This document shows, piece after piece, positions 36,641 to 48,600 of a DNA stretch of 64,000 bases. The notes under the pieces are model-generated. The model saw only the letters and a program-made list of their open reading frames with translations. It ran no database searches and had not been told where the DNA came from. Source of the DNA: Beroe forskalii (lineage: Eukaryota > Ctenophora > Nuda > Beroida > Beroidae); the NCBI GenBank assembly GCA_011033025.1, contig WFMF01000022.1, positions 868,001 to 932,000 of the forward strand, in the 5' to 3' direction. Position numbers and translations under genes: made by a program. Each line of letters opens with the position of its first letter. Position 1 is the stretch's first letter.

Positions 36641-39600
36641 ATGACATATCCTGATGCATCATCCTCTAATCCTCATGGACAAAGGCAAAGAGACTTGGAC
36701 ACGTTCTGGTCTGACCTGAGGAATGGTATTGATCAGGTAAAATGGTGTGCTTGTGAAATATTTGGCCTGAAAAATTTGTATGTTTACGTTATTTCGTTGA
36801 TGAAATAACAAATGATGTTCTATACTTCTAAATTTCTAAATTTGCTCTATTCAAGTATTTAGGAACTTAACATAGGTGTTGCATAAATTGTTGGCACTTG
36901 GCACCTAACTTACTTCAAAAGAAGGCCATGTAAAAGTGTATAAATTCACAATACGTTGTATTATATATTGTGTAAGTTGCAAATGATGGGGCTGATTACC
37001 ATCTTTCTTGTACATGATTTTAAATTCCTAGCTATAGCCTACCCTATCGTCCATAATATATTGCTGCAACAAAATCACTGCTCCTCCAACACTAGGTATA
37101 CAACAAGGAAAACATCAACCGTCAGCGGTACATGCAGCTGTACTCGTGTGCCTATGACTACTGTGCTAATGTTAGTGGAGACCCTAATGCCAAGGCTAAT
37201 GAGATCCCCAAACCAACCAAGAAGCCAATCAAATCTGCCAATGGAAAGCAAGGTAAGAAAAATAGCATACAGTACTATTAAACTATTAAGCAAGTAATAC
37301 TAATCTGCATTATGTTGCTCCTTGCTGAATTACTACTGTTACTGAAATGAACAGTTGATTAAGTAACAAGGACTTATCCTATGGCGTTTTGCTATCACTG
37401 CCATATTATAATCTATGCACCGGATTTGATTTTGCCGATGTAAACCACTCCAGCACTATATAATTTCATATTAATTCTCTTTTAAGCTTTTGCATCTTTC
37501 ACTGAATTATTCATCCACCACAGGTGCAAGGTTTATTGGACATGAGCTGTACAAGAAAATCAAGGATTACCTGGAAGCCTATCTCCATGGATGTAGAACT
37601 AAAATTGTGAGCCAAATCTGCCATATTTCACGTTTTCATTCGTTGCTATTGCTTATTTTCATATTCTTCCTTGTTGCCAGTCCGTATGATTGATTGCCGC
37701 ACTGTATAGTGACACCGCACTATATAGCTATATAGTGACAAGCTTTTCAGTGCCAAAATACCCCAGTCACTATATAGTGCGTAAAAACATTTTATAGTGT
37801 CAGCGCACTATATAGTGACATGTTCTCCCCAATAATAGCCTACGTTTGAGAATCACATTGCATGCCTTTATTGGCCTACTTATTAAAGGCAATGACCCCA
37901 TTAGGTCTTATGTCTACCGTGAGCTGTAAGCATGGTTTCGTGAGTTATAAAGTCGATTGAAGAGAAGAGCCCGGGCAGAAGTCCACAACCAGGTGAACGC
38001 AACCAGGTCAACGCACTGGGACCATCATCTGATCTACGGCTACCCCTGGATATCAAACATGCTGGAAGTTCGAAATGACGGAAGTTCGAATTGTTCGAAC
38101 TTTCGTTGGATCACCTGTGAACGCAAGGCTAAGGGGAGGGAGGGAGGCAGGAGGAGGAAAAAGTGGAGGAGGAGAGTCAGGTGTCCCTAGCCATTAGTGT
38201 TGAGGACGCTCTGAATGTGCTGGAAGGTTGTCTGTATATTAGGCATTTCGAGAATGCGATACTTTGCCTCGGGGATGAACCTCCCATGTACACTAGTCGT
38301 AACGAGATTCTTAACACGATTTGGACTGATCAAGTGCGGTAATACAGTTATGAGAGAACCTTTTGCATGGGGCCAGTGTGATAGCATGAGATCTACCACA
38401 GTACGATGGTCGATGAGACACCATAATCACTCTCCAATGTAATCTAATTGTATGTGGTGCGATAACAATTTTAATAGGGGACAACGTGTACCCTATCACT
38501 TGCAGTTGCATAGGATGCAATGTGATCCACCAAGATGCCGTGCCGTTAATGAGGCCATGTCACTATATAGTGCGCTTTGCCGCTTTCCCTTCAAGGTGAT
38601 TCAGGACACTCAATAACATATTACTATATGGATAGCCAAAAACAATTGAAAATTGTTTGGGTTCCGCAGCCACTCCAGTTCCTAAAATTATACGACTAAA
38701 AATATTGATATGATTTAAATCGCAGCCCGTCCGTGACGATGTGCTTTGGTTACAAAAATATCTTGGTAACGCATATGGTGTGAGCTCATTACACTGTACA
38801 CACGTGAAAACTTTCTACTTCATTCTTATAGAACATCTTCACAATGTTGTCGCTCCAACCATAATAATTAGTGTGACGTCGTGTCTCCTACCGGCTTAAA
38901 ATCATGCATTATCAACGTAGTGGACTCATATTCTAAATTATAATCAACCTCAAATTCGCTGCAATTTGGAGATTTCACTCATCAAATAGTGATTAACGTA
39001 CGATTAATTTTAGGATGCTTTCAAGCCTTTTCACGTAAAAACATGTTTAAAAGAATGATAGAAATAAAAGATTCAAACGGCCGTGAGTTGCTTATTTTAT
39101 GTAACCAAAGCACACCGCCACGGACGGGCTGCGATTAAAATCATATCAATATTTTTAGTCGTATAATTTTAGGAACTGGAGTGGCTGCGGAACCCAAACA
39201 ATTTTCAATTGTTTTTGGCTATCCATATCACTCTTTTTTGGCAAAAAATACGTCATTCAATTCAAGTTTAATTGGTCAATTTTCTCATATGACAACCGGT
39301 ACTGAAATAAGATATACAAAACGAAGTTTTGACTCTTACAATAATGCTGTAAGAATGACGTCGTTATCATTTTTACTTTTTGAATTACACGAGATAATTA
39401 CTCTAATTGGCCAATTATTTAATTAAGCGCTAAACAACTGGTACTTAGATTAAACGTACAAATCGTATTTTCGGCTTAAGTTAGTGACGCCGTTAGAATT
39501 AAGACGCTATCATATTTACTTTGTGAGTTATAGGCGATAATTACTTTAATTGGCCAATTAACTAATTAGGCGGTTGGCAACCGGTACTTAAATTAAACGT

Positions 39601-42600
39601 ATCAATCGTAGTTCCGGCTTAAGTTAGTGATGCTGTTAAAATTGAGACGCTACCGTTTTTACTTTTTGGGTTATAAGCGATAATTACTTTAATTGGCCAA
39701 TTAACTAATTAAGCGGTTGGCAACCGGTACTTAAATTGGACGTATCAATGGTAGTTTCGGCTTAAGTTAGTGATGCCGTTAGAATTGAGACTATATCATT
39801 TTTGCTTTTTGAATTACAGGCGATAATTACTTTAATTGACCAATTAACTAATTAAGTAGTTAACAACCGGTACTTAAATTAAACGTATCAATCGTATTTT
39901 CGGCTTGAGTTAGTGACGCCGTTAGAATTAAGACGCTATCATTTTTACTTTTAAAGTTATAGGCGATAATTACTTTAATTGGCCAATTAACTAATAAGGC
40001 GGTTGGCAACCGGTACTTAAATTAAACGTATTAATCGTAGTTTCGGCTTAAGTTAGTGATGCCGTTAAAATTGAGACGCTATCGTTTTTACTTTTCGAGT
40101 TATAAGCGATAATTACTTTAATTGGCCAATTAACTAATTAAGCGGCTGGCAACCGGTACTTATATTAAATGAATAAATCGTAATTTTTACTCAATTCAAT
40201 GATGCCGTTAAAACTAACACGCTATCATTTTTACTTTTTGAGTTATTCGCGATAATTGATTTAATTGGCCAATTAACCAATTAAGGAATTGTCATTTTAA
40301 AATTTCATATAGCCTAATGCACGCACATCATTCTGAAGTTTCATATGCCGTTTAGATTATGTTTCTATCTTTTATGGTTCTCGAGAACACTCAAACACAA
40401 TTTTTATCATCGGGTCGTAGTCCAAGTTCTAATTTTTGATAAAATAGCGTTTTTTTGATAATTTATTGTGAGAAAACGACGCGGTCGATTTTCATGAAAT
40501 TTACAGGGTTTGTTATTCATGTCATGGACTATGTCTGTGCAAATTTTCGTGATTAACGGATCGAATTAACAGGTTGAAAGCGTGACTCGAAAATCGCGAT
40601 TTTCGCGATTTACTGTATTTTTATATAATAGGCGCTGGCAAACGTATTTTTCAATACTTGAAAAACGGTTCCGCTACCACTTTTAGCACTTCATGCTGGT
40701 ACTACTGGCTTGTTAGGGTGTCTGGCCAGCAGTCCCGCCCTTCGGGCCGGGACTGCTGGCCTATATTGCCTCGGCCCTTCGGGCCGAGGGCATCTGCCCT
40801 TCGGGCAGATGCCCTCGGGTTTTTTTCCGTGGCTGCGGGCGCTTGCCAGCGCCCTGATTATGGTCTATTTTTTGTCACTAAATAGTGCGTAAAAACACTT
40901 TATAGTGTCAGCGTACTATACAGTGACATGGTGTCACTATATAGTGCGATTACCCGTATGATTTTATATTGTCTTGATCATAATTGATAGACGTAATACG
41001 TATTATAATGTTAGTCAAAATAAATTACATATAATATGTAATAAGATCGTAATGAGAATAGTAGTACTACCTATCGCGAAATATTATGGTATACTGGTAT
41101 GAGTCATAAGCTATGTAAGCTTTTCTTACAACGGTCAATTATGGTTTTCAATTAACGTGAGTTTGTTTTTCGCGTTGATACTAAAAGCAAGAACTAGCCG
41201 AATCATGCCGAAACAAGCGGAACAAGGCGAAATGAGCCGAAACAATCGATTCAACCTGAAACAAGCGAATCGACCCGAAACAACCCGCAACAAGCAGTTT
41301 TACATTCTCCACTTGTTTTGGCTTGATTCAGCTTGTTTCGGGTTGTTCCAGGTTTTAGTAAAATTTTGGCTTGATTCAGGGTTGATTTGGGTTTTTCCTT
41401 CCATATCAACATATATTAACCAAAACAAGGCAAATCAACCAGAAACAAGCGAATCAACCCGAAACAAGGCGAATCAAGCCAAAACAATTGGAAAATGCAA
41501 AACTGCTTGTTTCGGGTTGATTCGCTTGTTTCGGGTTATTTTGCTTGTTTCGGTTGATTTGCTTGTTTTGTTTTGGCTTGCTTCGGCTTGCTTCGGCTCG
41601 TTTTGCCTTGTTTCGACTTCATTCGGGGAGGTTTTTTGGCTGGTTTGGGTTTTTTCGGGTTGTTCTGCTTTTTCGGCTTGATTCGGCTTGATTCGGCTTG
41701 ATTCGGCTAGTTCCTGCTTTTAGTATCAACGCTGAACTTGTTCTGCTATTTTGCAAAACATTTTACCATAACTCGGGATGCATTAAGTGAGCAAGCCGCA
41801 TGCGTCTTAGAACACAAACTGGTTCTGTGCCTGTTATTCATAGTTCTTCAGAATTGGTCATGAAGTTCGTGAGAATGGCAATTGATTTCCCAATCCCCCT
41901 GATGCTTTCTAAAAAAGATGCTTTCTAAGGACATGTGATTTATATAGATGTAACTAATATGGGGAATGACACATATATAGTACTGATTATTCATCGTGCT
42001 TATTTCACTTTACTGAGTTCAAGAAGAACATTAATAATGGCTGATGTTATAACCCCGTGGTGAATAATATGAGATGTGCAACCCATAGATTCATCTTAAA
42101 GGTATTTCTACATAAATCATATTTCATTATCATTACGGTTTTAGTGGCACATGAAATTTTCATATAAATCAAAATTCGTTACGTCATTGCACAATGCACC
42201 TGTTATTCCATTGGAACAGGTGCGAAAGAATTTCGGGGACAATCAATGAATGTTCGTCAAAGGACTCACACTTTCCTGACATCACAACAATGAATTCGGA
42301 ACAATGGAGCAACATTTCTTATTCACGGACCTACACAGAATATTTACTGATACCCAATGCTTCGGTATAGTTATTCTTCGATTTCTCCCTTTCATTTGTG
42401 CCAAAAATTTCCAGAGTGTTATTAAGAGACCCAGGAACTGTGACTGTAGCGACATTGATAAAGATATTATGTTATTCATCTTACTAACAGTGTTACTCAT
42501 TGGTGAGGCGGCAAGCTACAAGTTCATTGCTAACAACCAGTTTCTGTTCTACAACAAATATCATAGTAATTCTCGACTTTCAATGAAAGACAACAAATCG

Positions 42601-45600
42601 AATGGCATTAAAGGCAACAATGGAGGTAAAGGTAGAGATCAAGTGTGGACATTAGAACCTAGCCCTAGTCCAGGATGTTACTATTTTGCAAGTGAGAAGT
42701 ACCCTAGCTGGAGAATGGCTGATTCTAATCAAAAACTTGTGGCATGGAATACAAAATTAAATGACCAAAAATTTAAGATGGTTGACTCAGGGAATAATGA
42801 TGGGTATTTCTACCTCTACAACTGTGTTCACACTAGCGACAGAGTGGCAAATCCGACCAGGAAACAGAGTGACATCATCATCTGGAGTGGCAACAAGAAC
42901 AACGACCAACTCTGGAGATTGGTGCCAAGGTTTAAAGTCAATCTATACACAGATACAATTACCACACGTGATTACAGGAATTATCGCTTTGGAACGGTGG
43001 TCCGGGTTCCTGTGAACTATGGACTGACTAGAGCTTCCTCTGCAAGCATTCCTAACATGAGCAATTATAAAAAAGCTATAAAGAACTCACTGCGTGAAGC
43101 TCTATGGCAGTTTGATGTTAATCTTCTCAACACAATGGATTTCACTAGCGAGATGGATGCAGCATTGGGAAGAAGCAACTGGAAGAAAACAGGGACTGTG
43201 GAAATGGTAGTGCCAGCTGGACAAAGATGCAAATTAATGCAGCACCGGGCGTATATAAAGGAGAATTTTGGAGGGACAGGTTCGATCACATTACGGAGTA
43301 ATGCAAAGGTCTTATGTAGCAAAACTAATTCATATAGCGATGATGCAGATTTCATTATAACACACACTCAATAAACTGCATTTCATGAGAATGTGTTGAA
43401 GAAAATTATTGAGCTATTGCTTTGTCTGTAATCAATTATAGATCTCATCATTTGTGTTGAAAAATTAAAATTCAATTGATCTTGTGGGAGAAGGGCATGA
43501 AGGGAGATATTCAATAATTTCTGATAACTTAAAAATAATATTAAATAAATAAATAACAAAAATTTATTCATCGCTCTTAAGCTAAAATAGGTCTATACTT
43601 AAAGACGCAATGTCAGGAAAGAAAACTGAATCACTCAGCATAAATTAGGTTCAACATATTTCACTTGAAAATCTTAGCCAAATGCAATCTTAAAATAATA
43701 GGTCTTTAATACTTTCTTAAAATTATCAACATTACTGCATGATCTTATATCATAGCTTCATAGGGATGATTGTTCCATATCTTAGGTGCAGTAAAACTAA
43801 ATGGTATGTAGATACCATAATGAAACTGTGTTATCAAGGGGAGGGGGGTTAAGGCAAACTATGGCAAATGCTTCCAATTTTTGGAGTTTGCCAAAAAAGT
43901 GTTTGGCAAAGTTTGCCTTACCCCCTCCCCTATCAAGACTAAATTACTAGCTTAAAATCATAGTCATATGGCAGCATGGAAGTTTCCACGTGCACCCTTC
44001 CATGTAACGTGAACGAACCCTAAGGTCAGGGATTTACCGACCTAACGTCCACCCAGGTTTTCCGTCACTGACCTCGCGTCCACCGACCTCGTGTCCTAAA
44101 GATAATGCACCGATGATTTCAGACTTATCAATTTTTCGTAGTAGAACCATACTTTTCGTAAAATGGCTACTTCAAGACAAATGACAATAAAATGATCAAA
44201 GCCAATTTGAAAATTTATTTCATGTTAAAAGATATAAAACGGATGCAAAACGTAATATAAACGCTATAGTAATTAATGAACTTGCACGTGTTAGTTTGGG
44301 GGGGGGGGTAAGGCAAACTTTGGCAAACGCTTCCACTTTTTTTGGAGTTTGCCAAAAAAAGTGTTTGCCAAAGTTTGCCATAGTTTGCCAAAGTTTGCCA
44401 AAATTTGCCAAAGTTTGCCAAAAATACCCCAAAAATTTTGTTATTTCTGATTTCTTGTCCACTGTGCATGCAGGACGTGTGCATAATGGTTTTTGAGGGA
44501 GCTGAATCGATTTCCAATGCTTAGTTTTCATTCATACCTTCCCCTTCGAGGCTTTACTGGTGTCCACGCCTGGACCTTCCCTCTGCAAGCACCCCATTGT
44601 TTATAAAAAGGTATCGTAAAGGACCTTTTGGTTCAAGAAGAGAGATCTTTATAATTCCCAGGCATGGATCTATGGATCTACTATCTACTACTGGTTCATC
44701 AGATAACGTGTCTTCGGCAAAATGGTACCACAGGAATATGACCAACATTAGCTTCCATTAGCATCCATGGAGGCTGAGTGGAGGCTAATTTCAAGAATAA
44801 ACCTCCTTGGAGGCTAACGGTAGCATTAGGCTAATTTTCGAAAAATAGTCTCCACTGTGGTGGCTAATTAACCTCCATTAGCCTCCACTCAGCCTCAATG
44901 GAGGCTAAAAGTTTGGTTTCACCTCCACTAGCATCCACTGAAGTCTGAAGAATTAGCTTCAACGGAAAATAAAATATAACATTTTCGTTGAGGGCAAAGT
45001 TTTAGTTTATGGAGGCTAGTTAAGGCTATTTGGAGGCTGAGTGGAGCCTAAATCAATACGCCTCCATTATTAAAACTGGTCAAATACGTGCACTAAAAAT
45101 CAATTTATAGATTCAAACTTTCAGACAGCTCCAACTATCCTCCACTCATACTCCACTAGGCTCCACTCAGCATCTACTAGGAATCACTCAGCCTCCACTA
45201 GTCTCCGTTCAACCTCCACTAGGCTCCATCAGCCTCCACTAGGCTCCACTCAGCCTCCACTAGGCTCCATTCAGCATCCACTAGGCACCAAGTAGCCTCC
45301 ACTAGGCACCACTCAGCCTCCACTAGACTCCACTCAGCCTCCACTAGTCTCCAAACAGCCTCCACTAGGCTCCACTTGGCCTCCAATAGGCTCCATTCAG
45401 ACTCCGCTAGGCACCAAGTTGCCTCCACTAGGCCCCACTCAGCCTCCGCTAGGCTTCACGCAGCCTCCACTAGGCTCCACTCAGCCTCCACTAGTCTCCA
45501 CTCAGCCTCCACTAGGGCCTAAGCTGAGTGGAGCCTAGTGACTAGGCTCCACTCAGCCTCCATTAGTCTCCAATAACCTCTACTAGGCTCCACACAGCCT

Positions 45601-48600
45601 CCACTAGGCTCCACTTGGCCTCCACTAGGCTCCACTTGACCTTCACTAGGCTCCACTCAGCCTCCACTAGTCTCCAAACAGCCTCCACTAGGCTCCACGA
45701 AATTCATGAATTATATTGCTAAACGCGGGAAAAGACGGAGCATGTGGCACAAAGAATATATGAGGCAAATTCTAGAACTCTGCCAAGCGTTTAGGGCGTG
45801 ATTTCACGTACCAATGTGTGTAACAATAATGATCGAACCTCCACAATAAATTTTGATTTTCAAAAAATATTGTTCAATCGCCTCCACTGGTACGGGTACG
45901 TACTTTTCAAATGGTCCGTACTAGTACGTACTTGTGGCCCGGTATCATACGTACTTCTCATCTTAGCTCCACACAGCCTCCACTAGGCTCCACTTGGCCT
46001 CCACTAGGCTCCACTTGACCTTCACTAGGCCCCACTCAGCCTCCACTAGTCTCCATTAACCTCTACTAGTCTCCACTCAGCCTCCACTAGTCCACTAGAC
46101 TCCACTCAGCCTCCACTAGTCTCCAAACAGCCTCCACTAGGCTCCACTATGCTCCACTTGGCCTCCAATAGGCTTCACTCAGCCTCCACTAGGCCCCACT
46201 CAGCCCCCAAAAGGCTCCGCGTGGCCTCCACTAGGCACCACTCAGCCTCCACTGGGATCAACTCCGCCTCCACTAGGCTCCATCCAGACTCTGTTAGGCA
46301 CCAAGTAGCCTCCACTAGGCTCCATTCAGCGTCACTAGGCTCCACTTGGCCGCCACTAGTCTCCATTCAGCATCCACTAGGCACCAAGTAGCCTCCACTA
46401 GGCACCGCTCAGCCTCCACTAGGCTCGACTCGGCCTCCACCAGGCTCCATCCAGCCTCCACTTGGCTCCATTCAGCTTCACTAGGCTCCACTTGGCCGCC
46501 ACTAGTCTCCATTCAGCATCCACAAGGCTCCGCTTGGCCTCCACTAGGCACCACTCAGCCTCCACTAGGCTCAACTCCGCCTCCACTAGGCTCCATCCAG
46601 ACTCCGCTAGGCACCAAGTAGCCTCCACTAGGCTCCATTCAGCCTCCACTAGGCTCCACTTGGCCGCCACTAGTCTCCACTCAGCCTCCACTAGTCTCCA
46701 CTCAGCCTCCACTAGGGCCACTCAGGCTCCAGTGGGCCACCAGTGACCCGCCACTAGGCTCCACTCAGCCTCCACTAGTCTCCAATAACCTCTACTAGGC
46801 TCCACACAGCCTCCACTAGGCTCCACTTGGCCTCCACTAGTCTCCATTAACCTCCACTAGGCTCCACTCGGTCTCCACTAGGCTTCATCCAGCCTCCACT
46901 AGGCTTGACTCAGCCTCCACTAGGCACCACACAGCCTCCACTAGGCGTCACACAGCCTCCAATAGGCGTCACACAGCCTCCACTAGGCTCCACTCAGCCA
47001 CCACTAGGCCCCATTAAGCCTTCACTAGGCAATTAGCATTCTCTGGTGACCAGTGGTTACGGTGGGGCCTTACCATTGATTTTAGGCTGCTTATGTAGTG
47101 TAGATGCTTTGGTTAAGGGCTTCATAGAACTGTTTGATACGTTGATCGGACTACTTAGTACTTAAATGCATAAATCTTAAAGTAAGAGGTAATGAAGTAT
47201 CGTATTTGTAACTGTAGCCTACTACTCTATTCAATGTGGATGTGGTCTCTGCTACAGCTTCTGGGTAACGTCAAAATGTGAAACAGACCTTGGGAATCGA
47301 TTCAGCATCCTTGAAAAGCATATTATGGGTACCTAGAGTGTTGCCAAAGTGCTCAAAAAGGTGTTTAATTTTTGGCAAACTTTGGCAAACTTTGGCAAAT
47401 GCTTCCACTTTTTTTGGAGTTTGCCAAATAAAGTGTTTGCCAAAGTTTGCCATAGTTTGCCAAAGTTTGCCTTACCTCCCCCCCTAGTTTGCACACGTTA
47501 CCATAATAATAGCGGACGGTATGGTTTATTTTATCCTTGATTTTTCGAACATTTCAGACGTTTCACAAAAAAGGTCGGATGGACTTTTAAACCAGGTCTT
47601 GGTCCATTACGGACAATTACGAAAAATTACGGACTTTCGGCTGCATTTGTGGCAGTTGTTTGGACACGCTTCCGAACTACCTCTCTGTTTGATATAGTAG
47701 GCCCGGTGGGTCTGCTCATACACAGCTACGCGCCACCTTGTTCTCAGCTGTCGACCAATATTATTTAATATTCAATTTAAATTTTCAAAATGTATAACGC
47801 AGCATTCATCAAGTTTTACAAATGGAATTCTCAGAACACTAATCATAATCTGCACGTGCACATTTGTAGAACCCTAGTAACGGCGCATCTGAGGCTCTTA
47901 TTGGCAAGGTCAAATTATTTAAAGAGACTGGAAAAACGCAAAATTTCACTTTACAATTGAGATGATTGGTGAATCCCACTAGCTCAGCCATACCTGCCAT
48001 TTTTGGCGGTCATTAACAAAACCTGTTGCAAAGGGTTGAAAAGTTGCATCCAAACAGAATTTGGCCACTCATACTTTCATGACCATGAGCACAATTGTGT
48101 TTCATGGTTCCAGGGCAATCATGAATTGCATGTTGATATTTGATAATAAGGTTAGAAAGTTACGTTTAAAAAGTAATTGTATGAGTATTGCATCACTCTG
48201 ATGCCCTGAACAGTGATCATTCAGTTATATATTTCAGATTGAGAAGGACTTGCAAGATGAACTTCTCCTTGATTTCTACACCAAACAGTGGTCAGATTTC
48301 CGCTTCAGCAGCAAAGTCCTCAATGGCATCTGTCAGTATTTGAATCGTCACTGGGTGAAAAGGAAGCGAGAAGAGGGAAATAAGAAGATATTTGAGATTT
48401 GCGACGTGAGTTCCTTTTTTAGGCTTTTAGAGCGTTAACTTCTGATTTTCAGATTCCCTACGTCCTAAATTCTACCCCAATATAAGGCAGTTTCCCCAAT
48501 CAAACCTTTTTGTTTTACAATAAGTCATTAAAGAAGGGCTGAGAGCAGCCGTGATTCTGAGGGCCGGATTAGAACCAATACAACGTATTTGATTTTCACC

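Larger units (their letters stand above)
37692..40953. mobile_element. 3.26-kb TIR element with CCGTATGATT target duplication, in CUL1 intron 3
   Basis: CCGTATGATT occurs at 37682-37691 and 40954-40963, directly flanking inverted ends that share CGCACTATATAGTGACACC (one mismatch). The motif CACTATATAGTG recurs several times inside both ends and at 38570. A duplication of 8-10 bp suits hAT or MULE elements; no transposase is recognised. Inside are a foldback element, a 144-bp tandem array and GC hairpins, each listed separately. Confidence 0.7.

Noticed and set aside
40768-40820. Bacterial-type rho-independent terminator (hairpin plus T run)
   Set aside because: Nuclear eukaryotic context with no bacterial gene nearby; treated as a hairpin cluster.
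41157-41681. 174-codon + strand ORF
   Set aside because: Covers the foldback MITE with AAACAAGC/GCTTGTTT words; no coding character.
42304-42468. Upstream in-frame ATG extending the lectin by 55 codons
   Set aside because: The later ATG begins a proper signal peptide; the extension would bury it and has no similarity.
44750-46746. Ser/His/Thr- and Trp/Val/Glu-rich ORFs on both strands
   Set aside because: Products of the 21-bp minisatellite.
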